A stretch of 10,496 bases of DNA from an uncultured Paraburkholderia sp. (lineage in GTDB: Bacteria > Pseudomonadota > Gammaproteobacteria > Burkholderiales > Burkholderiaceae). Location: contig CALFSF010000399.1 of NCBI GenBank assembly GCA_937917025.1, forward strand, positions 1-10,496, written 5' to 3'. A model generated the notes under the pieces. It worked only from the letters and a program-made list of their open reading frames with translations, did no database searches and was not told the DNA's origin. The position numbers were made by a program, and so were the translations under genes. Shown here piece by piece: positions 1 through 5,720 of this stretch. Positions within the stretch are counted from its first letter, which is position 1; every line of letters starts with the position of its first letter.

Positions 1-196
1 TATGTCAACCATCTCGTCCATACACCTTGAGCGGCGACCGTGCAGGGCAATGAAGGGCCGCGTGCGGAAGGCCGCCGGCTGGACCGTCATGTGTCCCTGC
101 GAGTAGCATGATGTGCTGCCTGCGCCAGCCTGCGCCCGCCCTTGAAGCAGCCGGGTTGCGATGCGGTTCATGCCGGATTTTCCTGACGAGGTGACC

Positions 197-484
197 ATGG
201 AAATTCGTTTTCTCGCGGAAGCGCCCGCTTATCGCGACTTCAACCTGACCCTCGTGTTTCCCGCGCTCGTGGACGGCGAACCGGTGCCGTGCGCGATCTC
301 CGTCGAAGCGCTCGAAGACCATTTCGGCGCGCAATCCCACGACAGTGAAGGCTGGCGCCGCGCGTTCGACGCGGGCCGCACGCGCATCGAAGCCGTGGCG
401 CGCGAGCATCTGCGTATCAGCAACGGCACGCCGGTTCTGCTAAAGAGCGGTCACTTTCCGCCGGGCAACGTCGCCGACGCATAA
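197..484 (+). CDS. DUF1488 family protein, 95 aa
   Basis: This is a small cytosolic protein of unknown function. The pattern of a short N-terminal strand (MEIRFL), then FPALVDGEPVPCAIS, ALEDHFG and a C-terminal PVLLKSGHF resembles the DUF1488 proteins common in Burkholderiaceae; the length fits, and I see no catalytic motif, signal peptide or membrane segment. The ATG at 197 is preferred because GAGGTG lies just upstream. An in-frame ATG at 161 would add 12 residues that do not resemble the family start as I recall it. The gene converges on the epimerase-like gene, with only 28 bp between the two stop codons. Family assignment is by remembered resemblance; no function is inferred. Confidence 0.8.
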   Translation: MEIRFLAEAPAYRDFNLTLVFPALVDGEPVPCAISVEALEDHFGAQSHDSEGWRRAFDAGRTRIEAVAREHLRISNGTPVLLKSGHFPPGNVADA

Positions 485-512
485 GGATTCAGTCAACCAC
501 GCCCCGTGCATT

Positions 513-1481
513 TCAGGCCGCGCGGGCGGCGTCGCGACGCGCGGCTTCGACCGAGCGTGCGATGCCTTCTTCGTATGATGTTTTGCCGAGCGGCCCGATG
601 AGCGTGCGCAATGCCGTGTCGTCGAGCACGACCGGATCGGTGACGAGGTAATGCATCTCCACCAGTTCCCGCATCACCGGGTTGAAGAGCCCCATCACGC
701 GTAGCGTGGGCTTGCCCGCCACGATCAGCCTGGGCGCGCGGCCCGCGAGCGCGTACGCCTTTTCCGCGACTTCGCGCTGCGTGATCGTACCCGCGCCGGC
801 CAGATGCAGCACGCGGCCATACGCGTGCGGCGTGCGGGTCAGGGTTTCGACGACAGGGCCGACGTCCGGCATGAAAACGAACTCGTGTGGCACGTCGATC
901 GGGCCGATCATCTGCGCACGCGTGCCGCGCGCGGCGCCCTCGAATACACCGTGCAGGAAACTGCGCTCGATGCCCGGACCATAGAAGTCCGGCAGACGCA
1001 AAACAAGCGTTTCAAGCCCGTGGTGCCCGTGCGCGTCGAGCACGAGATTTTCCTGCGCGAGGCGCATCTTGCCCTTGAACGTATGCGGGTTGCGCGGATG
1101 CGCTTCCGTTACCGGCGTCGTCTGCGCACGTCCATACGGGTAGGCGGTGCCGATCAGGATCAGTCGCCGCACACCGGCTGCAAGCAGCCCGTCGAGCGTT
1201 TTCTGCATTAGCGGCGGGTGCGTCGCGAACTGGTCGTAGGGCACGCCGACCAGATACACCGCGGTATGCAGGCCCGTTAAGGCCGACTTGACCGAGGCCG
1301 GATCCGCCGGGTCCCACGTGACGATTTCCGCGTTCGGATCGTTGCCGAATGCACGCTGCAACGCGCTTTGCCCGCGACCGATCGCGCGGTACGGGCGGCC
1401 CGCCGTGCTCAATGCCGCCGCGATGCTTTGCCCGGCCGCGCCAGCGGCGCCGATCAATCCCACTTTCCCTGCAGCTTTCAT
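513..1481 (-). CDS. NAD(P)-binding epimerase/dehydratase-like protein (atypical SDR), 322 aa
   Basis: This is a cytosolic Rossmann-fold protein of the extended/atypical short-chain dehydrogenase class, annotated in many genomes as NAD-dependent epimerase/dehydratase. The N-terminus has a strand followed by GAAGAAG (residues 11-17), the dinucleotide-binding glycine motif. AYPYG (113-117) lies where the active-site Tyr region of extended SDRs is expected, and RLPDFYGPG (162-170) is typical of the family. A classical YxxxK pair is not obvious: the equivalent stretch reads TFKGKMR (134-140), so catalysis may be altered or the protein may be a sensor. The start at 1481 has GGGAG six bases upstream; an upstream in-frame ATG at 1502 lacks this. 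The gene is divergent from the TetR gene and shares its operator region, which suggests repression by that regulator. The substrate cannot be read from the sequence. Confidence 0.82.
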   Translation of the reverse strand: MKAAGKVGLIGAAGAAGQSIAAALSTAGRPYRAIGRGQSALQRAFGNDPNAEIVTWDPADPASVKSALTGLHTAVYLVGVPYDQFATHPPLMQKTLDGLLAAGVRRLILIGTAYPYGRAQTTPVTEAHPRNPHTFKGKMRLAQENLVLDAHGHHGLETLVLRLPDFYGPGIERSFLHGVFEGAARGTRAQMIGPIDVPHEFVFMPDVGPVVETLTRTPHAYGRVLHLAGAGTITQREVAEKAYALAGRAPRLIVAGKPTLRVMGLFNPVMRELVEMHYLVTDPVVLDDTALRTLIGPLGKTSYEEGIARSVEAARRDAARAA

Positions 1482-1543
1482 GTCGACTCCCGGTTCAGGC
1501 ACGGCGTCAGGAAAAGTCCATGCGCCACGCGAATTAACGTCCG

Positions 1544-1586
1544 AATTAAACTGAACGACGTTCAGTAAACGGTGTTCAGTTTAATT
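1544..1586. promoter_or_regulatory. Operator with three copies of a TetR-type half-site between divergent genes
   Basis: A 17-bp near-perfect palindrome, ACTGAACGACGTTCAGT, occupies 1550-1566: two 8-bp arms around a single central base. A third copy of the half-site (GTTCAGT, 1574-1580) follows. The third copy pairs with the first over 13 bp: AATTAAACTGAAC at 1544-1556 is the exact reverse complement of GTTCAGTTTAATT at 1574-1586. The size and symmetry fit a TetR-family dimer site. The outer arm abuts the TTGACT -35 candidate of the tetR gene, so binding should block that promoter and possibly the opposite one. That the adjacent TetR protein binds here is inferred from position. Confidence 0.78.
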
Positions 1587-1614
1587 TGACTTTTCAGTTT
1601 GTCAACCTGAAAAT
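1586..1614 (+). promoter_or_regulatory. Candidate sigma-70 promoter of the tetR gene
   Basis: TTGACT (1586-1591, five of six consensus bases) and GAAAAT (1609-1614, four of six) are separated by 17 bp. The A of the chosen ATG (1622) lies eight bases after the last base of the -10 element, which is about where transcription should begin. This would make the mRNA leaderless and would explain the missing Shine-Dalgarno sequence. The -35 box touches the operator. This is read from consensus matches only. Confidence 0.45.
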
Positions 1615-1621
1615 GCACTGC

Positions 1622-2392
1622 ATGGGAATCGCCGAACGAAAGAACCGTCAGAAAGTGGCGCTGCGCGAACGCATCCTCGATGCGTCGCGGCGCATCGTGA
1701 TGCGTGAGGGCTTTGCCGCACTGTCGATGCGCAAGATCGCCGACGCCATCGAATATTCACCGGCCACGCTGTATCTGCATTTCGCGAGCCGCGACGAGAT
1801 CGCCCGGGCGTTGTGTGCGGAGGGCTATGCGCAGTTGCTGGCAAGCTTCGAGCCCCTCGCGCGTATCGCTGATCCGGCGCTACGGCTGCGGGCGCTCGGG
1901 CACGCGTATGTCGCGTTCGGCATTGCGCATCCGCAGACATACCGGCTGATCTTCATGGAAGATCCCAGCTATACCGACGCGGCGCTGACCGAAGCCGCCG
2001 AAGCATCGGACGAAGCGGGCGACGCCTCGTTTCGTCTGATGGTCGATTCGATCGACGAGCTCAGGGCGGCGGGGCGGCTGCCCGCCGCCACGCAGGGCGA
2101 CGTGTGGGCCGAGGCGTTGTGGGCGACGATGCACGGTGTCGTCGCGTTGAAGCTCACGTGTCCGGTCTTTCCGCGCACGCCCGTCGACACGCTGATCGAC
2201 GTCGCGTTCGATGCGTGGCTGGGTTCCGTGCAGCAGGGCACGGATCCGTACGAGGCAGACGCAGGCGGCGAGACGGGAACAGCGGCAGAGCAGCCGTCGC
2301 CACAACCGCTAACGCCAGCACAAACAGAACCGAAGCCACGCGTCCGCCGCACACGCCGCGCGGCCGCGAAACCGGAATCGCCTGTTGCGTGA
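1622..2392 (+). CDS. TetR/AcrR-family transcriptional regulator, 256 aa
   Basis: This is a DNA-binding repressor-type protein. Residues about 12-60 form the TetR helix-turn-helix domain (RERILDASRRIVMREGFAALSMRKIADAIEYSPATLYLHFASRDEI). The C-terminal ligand domain contains AYVAFGIAHPQTYRLIFM (95-112) and WATMHGVVAL (167-176), matching the WHG-type TetR C-terminal domain. Residues about 205-256 are a low-complexity tail rich in Pro, Ala, Thr and Glu that turns basic (RVRRTRR, 240-246), which is longer than usual. The ATG at 1622 is chosen because the family typically begins MGxAERKxRQK. The in-frame starts at 1586 and 1613 lie inside the operator or -10 region. The gene is divergent from the epimerase-like gene and 39 bp upstream of the CoA-hydrolase gene, with which it is probably co-transcribed. 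The effector is unknown; an acyl-CoA or related metabolite would fit the neighbour but is a guess. Confidence 0.88.
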   Translation: MGIAERKNRQKVALRERILDASRRIVMREGFAALSMRKIADAIEYSPATLYLHFASRDEIARALCAEGYAQLLASFEPLARIADPALRLRALGHAYVAFGIAHPQTYRLIFMEDPSYTDAALTEAAEASDEAGDASFRLMVDSIDELRAAGRLPAATQGDVWAEALWATMHGVVALKLTCPVFPRTPVDTLIDVAFDAWLGSVQQGTDPYEADAGGETGTAAEQPSPQPLTPAQTEPKPRVRRTRRAAAKPESPVA

Positions 2393-2431
2393 TACCGTTC
2401 AGTTCCCGATTCTTTCAATCCTTCGCAGCCC

Positions 2432-3562
2432 ATGTCCATCACAGCAACACCCGCGACGAGCGGCGAGATCGTCAGCTATGTCGCGAATCGTATTGGCTTC
2501 ATTGAACTCGAGCGCCCGAAAGCGCTGAATGCGCTTTCCACCGGCATGATCCGCGCGATCCACGCCGCGCTCGAAGGCTGGCGTGAAGATCCCGACGTCC
2601 ACGCGGTCGTCATCCGCAGCCAGCATGCGCGGGCGTTCTGCGCGGGCGGCGACATCCGCTTTCTGTACGAATCCGCGCAATGTGGCGAGCGCGATGCGCT
2701 GGACACGTTTTTCACTGAGGAATACGCGCTCAACCACGCGATCTTCACCTATCCGAAGCCGTATATCGCGCTGATGAACGGTGTTGTGATGGGCGGCGGC
2801 ATGGGCATTTCGCAGGGCGCTCATCGCACGCGCGGTCTGCGGGTCGTAACCGGTTCGACGCGCATGGCGATGCCGGAAACGCGCATCGGACTCTTTCCGG
2901 ATGTCGGCGTGGGCTGGTTTCTCGCGCGCACGCCGGGTGCGCTTGGACGCTATCTGGCGATCACGGGCGAGACGATCGGTGCAGCCGATGCGCTCTATGC
3001 CGGTCTCGCCGATGTCTATATCGACGATGCCGCGCTACCCGCGCTGATCGATACGCTGAAGCGCGAATCGTTCGAATCCGGCGCCGACGTGGTGGCGTGC
3101 GTCGCGCGCGAGGCGGCGCGCTGCGAGGTCACGCCGCGGCCGGACGCGTCGCCGCTCGCGCAGGTGCGTACGCTGGTCGACCGGCATTTTTCGAAGCCCG
3201 ATGTCGGCCAGATACTGAAGTCGCTGGAAACGGAAACGGAGTGCGAGGCTGCCGGATGGGCCGGGCAGACCACGGCCGTGCTGCGCGAGCGTTCGCCGCT
3301 GTCGATGGCGATTTCGCTCGAAGTGGTGACGCGCGCGGAGGGGTCGATGGCGGAATGTCTGCGTCGCGATCTCGATCTGACGCGCTCGTGCTTCGCTCAC
3401 GGCGACGTGATCGAAGGCATTCGCGCCCGCATCATCGACAAGGACAACCGTCCGGCATGGCGCTTCGCGCAGATCGAAGACGTGCCGGCTGAAGCGGTCG
3501 AGAAAATGTTCGAAAGCCCGTGGCCAGCGGACGCGCATCCGCTGCGCGAGCTTCAGGGCTAG
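2432..3562 (+). CDS. Enoyl-CoA hydratase/isomerase family protein, 3-hydroxyisobutyryl-CoA hydrolase type, 376 aa
   Basis: This is a crotonase-fold cytosolic enzyme. The length (about 350-380 aa) and the MPETRIGLFPDVG motif (147-159) fit the HIBYL-CoA hydrolase (ECH_2) branch rather than short enoyl-CoA hydratases of about 260 aa. Oxyanion-hole segments are AGGDIR (71-76) and GGGMG (121-125). Glu149 and Asp157 correspond to the Glu and Asp in the PET and PDVG motifs of 3-hydroxyisobutyryl-CoA hydrolase. That enzyme releases 3-hydroxyisobutyrate from its CoA ester in valine breakdown. Members are often annotated simply as enoyl-CoA hydratase, and the true substrate could be another 3-hydroxyacyl-CoA. 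No other valine-pathway gene is nearby. The gene follows the TetR gene by 39 bp and is probably controlled with it. No strong Shine-Dalgarno sequence is seen before the ATG at 2432. Confidence 0.85.
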   Translation: MSITATPATSGEIVSYVANRIGFIELERPKALNALSTGMIRAIHAALEGWREDPDVHAVVIRSQHARAFCAGGDIRFLYESAQCGERDALDTFFTEEYALNHAIFTYPKPYIALMNGVVMGGGMGISQGAHRTRGLRVVTGSTRMAMPETRIGLFPDVGVGWFLARTPGALGRYLAITGETIGAADALYAGLADVYIDDAALPALIDTLKRESFESGADVVACVAREAARCEVTPRPDASPLAQVRTLVDRHFSKPDVGQILKSLETETECEAAGWAGQTTAVLRERSPLSMAISLEVVTRAEGSMAECLRRDLDLTRSCFAHGDVIEGIRARIIDKDNRPAWRFAQIEDVPAEAVEKMFESPWPADAHPLRELQG

Positions 3563-3578
3563 CCAGCGCCGGGCGCAA

Positions 3579-3597
3579 CCGGGCCTGGACGGCCCGG
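3579..3597 (+). terminator. GC-rich hairpin just after the CoA-hydrolase gene
   Basis: CCGGGCC and GGCCCGG form a perfect 7-bp stem around a 5-base loop, starting 17 bp after the stop codon. No T-run follows, so this is at best a weak or Rho-assisted terminator or a 3'-end stabilising hairpin. Confidence 0.4.
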
Positions 3598-3642
3598 CGC
3601 GCCGCAGCCAGCATCGACGCCCCGGTCAGCGGCTGCAACGGC

Positions 3643-3676
3643 GCGCGCAGCGACGATCTGAACGATCGCTGCGCGC
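3643..3676. terminator. Long hairpin between convergent genes, possible bidirectional terminator
   Basis: GCGCGCAGCGA (3643-3653) and TCGCTGCGCGC (3666-3676) form a perfect 11-bp stem around a 12-base loop. It lies between the end of the CoA-hydrolase gene (+) and the end of the membrane-protein gene (-, stop at 3691), where a two-way terminator would be useful. On the plus strand only a short GTTTC follows, and there is no real U-tract on either strand, so termination efficiency is uncertain. Confidence 0.5.
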
Positions 3677-3690
3677 CGTTTCACAAATGC

Positions 3691-4152
3691 CTATTCCTCT
3701 TCGTGCGAGGCCATGAATGCCCGCATGAAGACGAGCGCGCCCCAACCCCACATCGCATTGGCTGCAAAGCCGACCGCAAGCCGCGGCAGCATGTTGCCGC
3801 TCGGCCAGATACCGCGCAACGGATCGACGACGAAAACGCCTGCCGCCGTCAGCACGATGCCGCCGAACACGAACGCCTGCACCCATGGCGCGATCCGCTC
3901 GGGCGAGACGCGCAGCAACCAGGCCATCAGTACCGCCCAGCACGCACTCCAGATGGCGTTCGCGATGAACGTGGGCAAACCGAGTGGCAGGAACGGGTCG
4001 GTCGAGAAGCCGCTCGGGTCGATCAGCCCGGCGGCATGCAGCAAGGCGAGCGTCGATTCGTGAAAGAACAGGGAAGCCAGAAAGCCGGACACGAATGGCA
4101 GGATGATCTTTTGCATGCGATGTACCGCCAGGGGCACGTCGACGCGCTTCAT
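3691..4152 (-). CDS. Hypothetical four-helix inner-membrane protein, 153 aa
   Basis: I do not recognise a named family. The protein has four hydrophobic stretches long enough to cross the membrane: about residues 15-33, 60-81, 89-109 and 122-144. A charged SHEEE tail ends the protein. Pro, Gly and Trp are frequent in and near the helices, and no catalytic or transporter motif is visible. Two starts are possible: ATG at 4152, or ATG at 4116 giving 141 aa (MQKIILPFVSGFLA), which puts the first helix directly at the N-terminus. Neither has a strong Shine-Dalgarno sequence. A TATAAT element on the same strand about 35 bp upstream of 4152 allows either. The gene is divergent from the sulfonate operon and convergent with the CoA-hydrolase gene, so it is probably monocistronic. 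No function is inferred. Confidence 0.72.
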   Translation of the reverse strand: MKRVDVPLAVHRMQKIILPFVSGFLASLFFHESTLALLHAAGLIDPSGFSTDPFLPLGLPTFIANAIWSACWAVLMAWLLRVSPERIAPWVQAFVFGGIVLTAAGVFVVDPLRGIWPSGNMLPRLAVGFAANAMWGWGALVFMRAFMASHEEE

Positions 4153-4185
4153 GGCGCCGTGCCGGGTTATCGGAAAACGTGCGTC

Positions 4186-4191
4186 ATTATA
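4186..4191 (-). promoter_or_regulatory. TATAAT -10 element for the membrane-protein gene
   Basis: The minus strand reads TATAAT here, a perfect -10 hexamer, about 34 bp before the ATG at 4152. No good -35 hexamer stands at 16-18 bp spacing, so the promoter may be weak or activator-dependent. Confidence 0.45.
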
Positions 4192-4287
4192 TAGAGCGCG
4201 AGCGGCCGCGCCTTTGCCATCGCTGTGCCCGTATGTTAAAGCGTCGGGCTAATCACGAAAGTGGAAAACCTAAGCTCAAATAAATCG

Positions 4288-4316
4288 TTCAAAAGCTTCA
4301 GGGCCGTCCATAGACT
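4288..4316 (+). promoter_or_regulatory. Candidate promoter of the ssu operon
   Basis: TTCAAA (4288-4293) and TAGACT (4311-4316) are 17 bp apart, each matching four of six sigma-70 consensus bases. The imperfect boxes and the AT-rich sequence just upstream fit an activator-dependent sulfur-starvation promoter. Transcription from here would start near 4323 and leave a leader of about 165 nt before ssuD. This is read from consensus matches only. Confidence 0.35.
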
Positions 4317-4384
4317 GTTTCCCCATGCAGACGCGATAGCCGTCACCTCTCTGGCGCACGCAGGTTTGCGTCGCGCGTTCCTCG

Positions 4385-4474
4385 ATGATGCTCCGTTGCT
4401 TCGCCGTGTGTCATGAGCGGCGAGACGCGGTGTCGCGTGTAGATGTCCAGCGGGATCGAGTCCGTTTCGAATAA
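4385..4474 (+). CDS. Possible 29-codon leader ORF with two Cys codons upstream of ssuD
   Basis: Two adjacent ATG codons (4385, 4388) open a short frame that encodes MMLRCFAVCHERRDAVSR and eleven more residues, ending at TAA 16 bp before ssuD. Cys codons are at 4397 and 4409. A Cys-containing short ORF ahead of a sulfur-scavenging operon would fit translation-dependent attenuation, and overlapping hairpins lie inside it. Against this, there is no Shine-Dalgarno sequence, and any GC-rich leader can hold such a frame by chance. It is listed as a possibility only. Confidence 0.2.
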   Translation: MMLRCFAVCHERRDAVSRVDVQRDRVRFE

Positions 4475-4490
4475 AAAGCAGGAGCAGCCC

Positions 4491-5648
4491 ATGAATGTGT
4501 TCTGGTTCATTCCGACACACGGCGACAGCCGTTACCTCGGTACATCCGAAGGCGCGCGCGCAGCCAGTTACGACTATTTTCAGCAGATCGCCGTCGCAGC
4601 CGATACGCTCGGCTACGAGGGCGTGCTGCTGCCCACCGGCCGTTCGTGCGAGGACGCGTGGGTGGTCGCCTCCAGTCTGATTCCCGTCACGAAGCGTCTT
4701 AAGTTTCTCGTCGCGATCCGTCCGGGCATCGTGTCGCCGGGTCTGTCGGCGCGCATGGCGGCGACGTTCGACCGTCTGTCGAAAGGGCGTTTGCTGATCA
4801 ACGTCGTGACAGGCGGCGATGCGGCGGAACTCGAAGGCGATGGTCTTTTCGTCGATCACGACACGCGCTACGAAATCACCGACGAGTTCCTGCGCATCTG
4901 GCGCGCGCAGCTGAGCGCGTCGCACACGAACGATTCGATCGATTTCATCGGCCGGCATCTGACGTCGAAGGGCGGCAAGGCGCTGTATCCGCCTGTGCAG
5001 GATCCGCATCCGCCGTTGTGGTTCGGGGGTTCGTCGCCGGCTGCGCACGCGCTCGCGGGCGAGCACATCGACACGTATCTGACGTGGGGCGAACCGCCCG
5101 AAGCCGTCGCGCGGAAGATCGCCGACATCCGCGCGCGGGCCGCGGCGCATGGCCGCGAGATCCGGTTCGGCATCCGCCTGCACGTGATCGTGCGCGAAAC
5201 CGAAGAGGAAGCGTGGGCCGCCGCCGACACCCTCATCAGCAAGCTCGATGACGAAACGGTTGCGCGTGCGCAGGCGTCGTTTTCGAAGATGGATTCCGAA
5301 GGCCAGCGCCGCATGGCCGCGTTGCACGGCGGCAAGCTCGGCAACCGTCAGGCGCTCGAGGTGTATCCGAACCTGTGGGCCGGCGTCGGCCTCGTGCGTG
5401 GCGGCGCGGGCACCGCGCTCGTCGGCGATCCGCAGCAGGTTGCCGCGCGCATGACGGAATACGCGGACCTCGGCATCGAGACGTTCATCCTGTCCGGCTA
5501 TCCGCACCTCGAGGAATCGTATCGCTTCGCCGAGCTGGTGTTCCCGCTGTTGCCGGGCCGTCTGAAAGAGCGCGCGAGCGGGCCGCTGTCGGGACCGTTC
5601 GGCGAGATCGTCGGCAACAACTATCTGCCGAAAGCCGCGCAAAGCTGA
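4491..5648 (+). CDS. ssuD: FMNH2-dependent alkanesulfonate monooxygenase SsuD, 385 aa
   Basis: SsuD is a cytosolic flavin-dependent enzyme of the bacterial luciferase superfamily. It cleaves C1 and longer alkanesulfonates with FMNH2 and O2 to the aldehyde and sulfite, supplying sulfur when sulfate and cysteine are scarce. The protein follows E. coli SsuD, as I remember it, almost end to end: FWFIPTHGDSRYLGT (4-18), PTGRSCEDAW (48-57), YLTWGEPPE (196-204), RFGIRLHVIVRET (225-237), WAGVGLVRGGAGTALVGD (296-313) and SGYPHLEE (335-342). Residues matching the studied active site are Cys53, Arg229, His231, Arg303 and Tyr337. The start at 4491 has GCAGGAG at proper distance and matches the family N-terminus; an in-frame ATG at 4443 would add 16 unrelated residues. 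It is the first gene of the operon. FMNH2 must come from an SsuE-type reductase, which is not encoded in this window. Confidence 0.96.
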   Translation: MNVFWFIPTHGDSRYLGTSEGARAASYDYFQQIAVAADTLGYEGVLLPTGRSCEDAWVVASSLIPVTKRLKFLVAIRPGIVSPGLSARMAATFDRLSKGRLLINVVTGGDAAELEGDGLFVDHDTRYEITDEFLRIWRAQLSASHTNDSIDFIGRHLTSKGGKALYPPVQDPHPPLWFGGSSPAAHALAGEHIDTYLTWGEPPEAVARKIADIRARAAAHGREIRFGIRLHVIVRETEEEAWAAADTLISKLDDETVARAQASFSKMDSEGQRRMAALHGGKLGNRQALEVYPNLWAGVGLVRGGAGTALVGDPQQVAARMTEYADLGIETFILSGYPHLEESYRFAELVFPLLPGRLKERASGPLSGPFGEIVGNNYLPKAAQS

Positions 5649-5652
5649 CCGG

Positions 5653-5670
5653 ATCACGCACGCGCGTGAT
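5653..5670 (+). repeat. Intercistronic hairpin between ssuD and ssuC
   Basis: ATCACGC (5653-5659) and GCGTGAT (5664-5670) form a perfect 7-bp stem with a 4-base loop, five bases after the ssuD stop and within the 72-bp gap. No T-run follows, so it is not a standard terminator. It could protect the ssuD 3' end or mark a processing point that sets enzyme and transporter levels apart. Confidence 0.5.
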
Positions 5671-5720
5671 GCGTTGAAAGTATCACCGCGCGCCGCTCAA
5701 CAAAGAGGGAGAACGCCATC

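Larger units (their letters stand above)
4153..4490. other. 338-bp regulatory region between the membrane-protein gene and ssuD
   Basis: No substantial gene is seen here. The left part carries a minus-strand TATAAT. The middle (about 4250-4300) is clearly AT-richer than the flanks and includes the interrupted inverted repeat AAGCT (4272-4276) / AGCTT (4294-4298), overlapping a candidate promoter for the sulfonate genes. LysR-type activators of sulfur starvation (CysB, Cbl, and SsuR in Burkholderia) bind AT-rich sites upstream of such promoters, so this is the likely activator region, by inference. The right part is a long leader of about 165 nt containing a short Cys-bearing ORF and two overlapping hairpins. 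No recognisable remnant of ssuA or ssuE was found when reading through it. Confidence 0.55.

Noticed and set aside
1..196. Search for a gene or promoter at the left edge
   Set aside because: No frame with a plausible start, family features or clear -35/-10 pair was found; the open frames here are shadows of the DUF1488 gene.
3520..4194. A 224-codon plus-strand frame running from the end of the CoA-hydrolase gene across the membrane-protein gene
   Set aside because: It overlaps the hydrolase C-terminus and is antisense to a protein with four convincing membrane helices; its own sequence is charged and featureless.
4236..5657. A 473-codon minus-strand open frame covering the whole of ssuD
   Set aside because: It is antisense to an unmistakable ssuD, is Arg/His/Ala-rich in the manner of GC-rich shadow frames, and shows no domain or ribosome-binding site.
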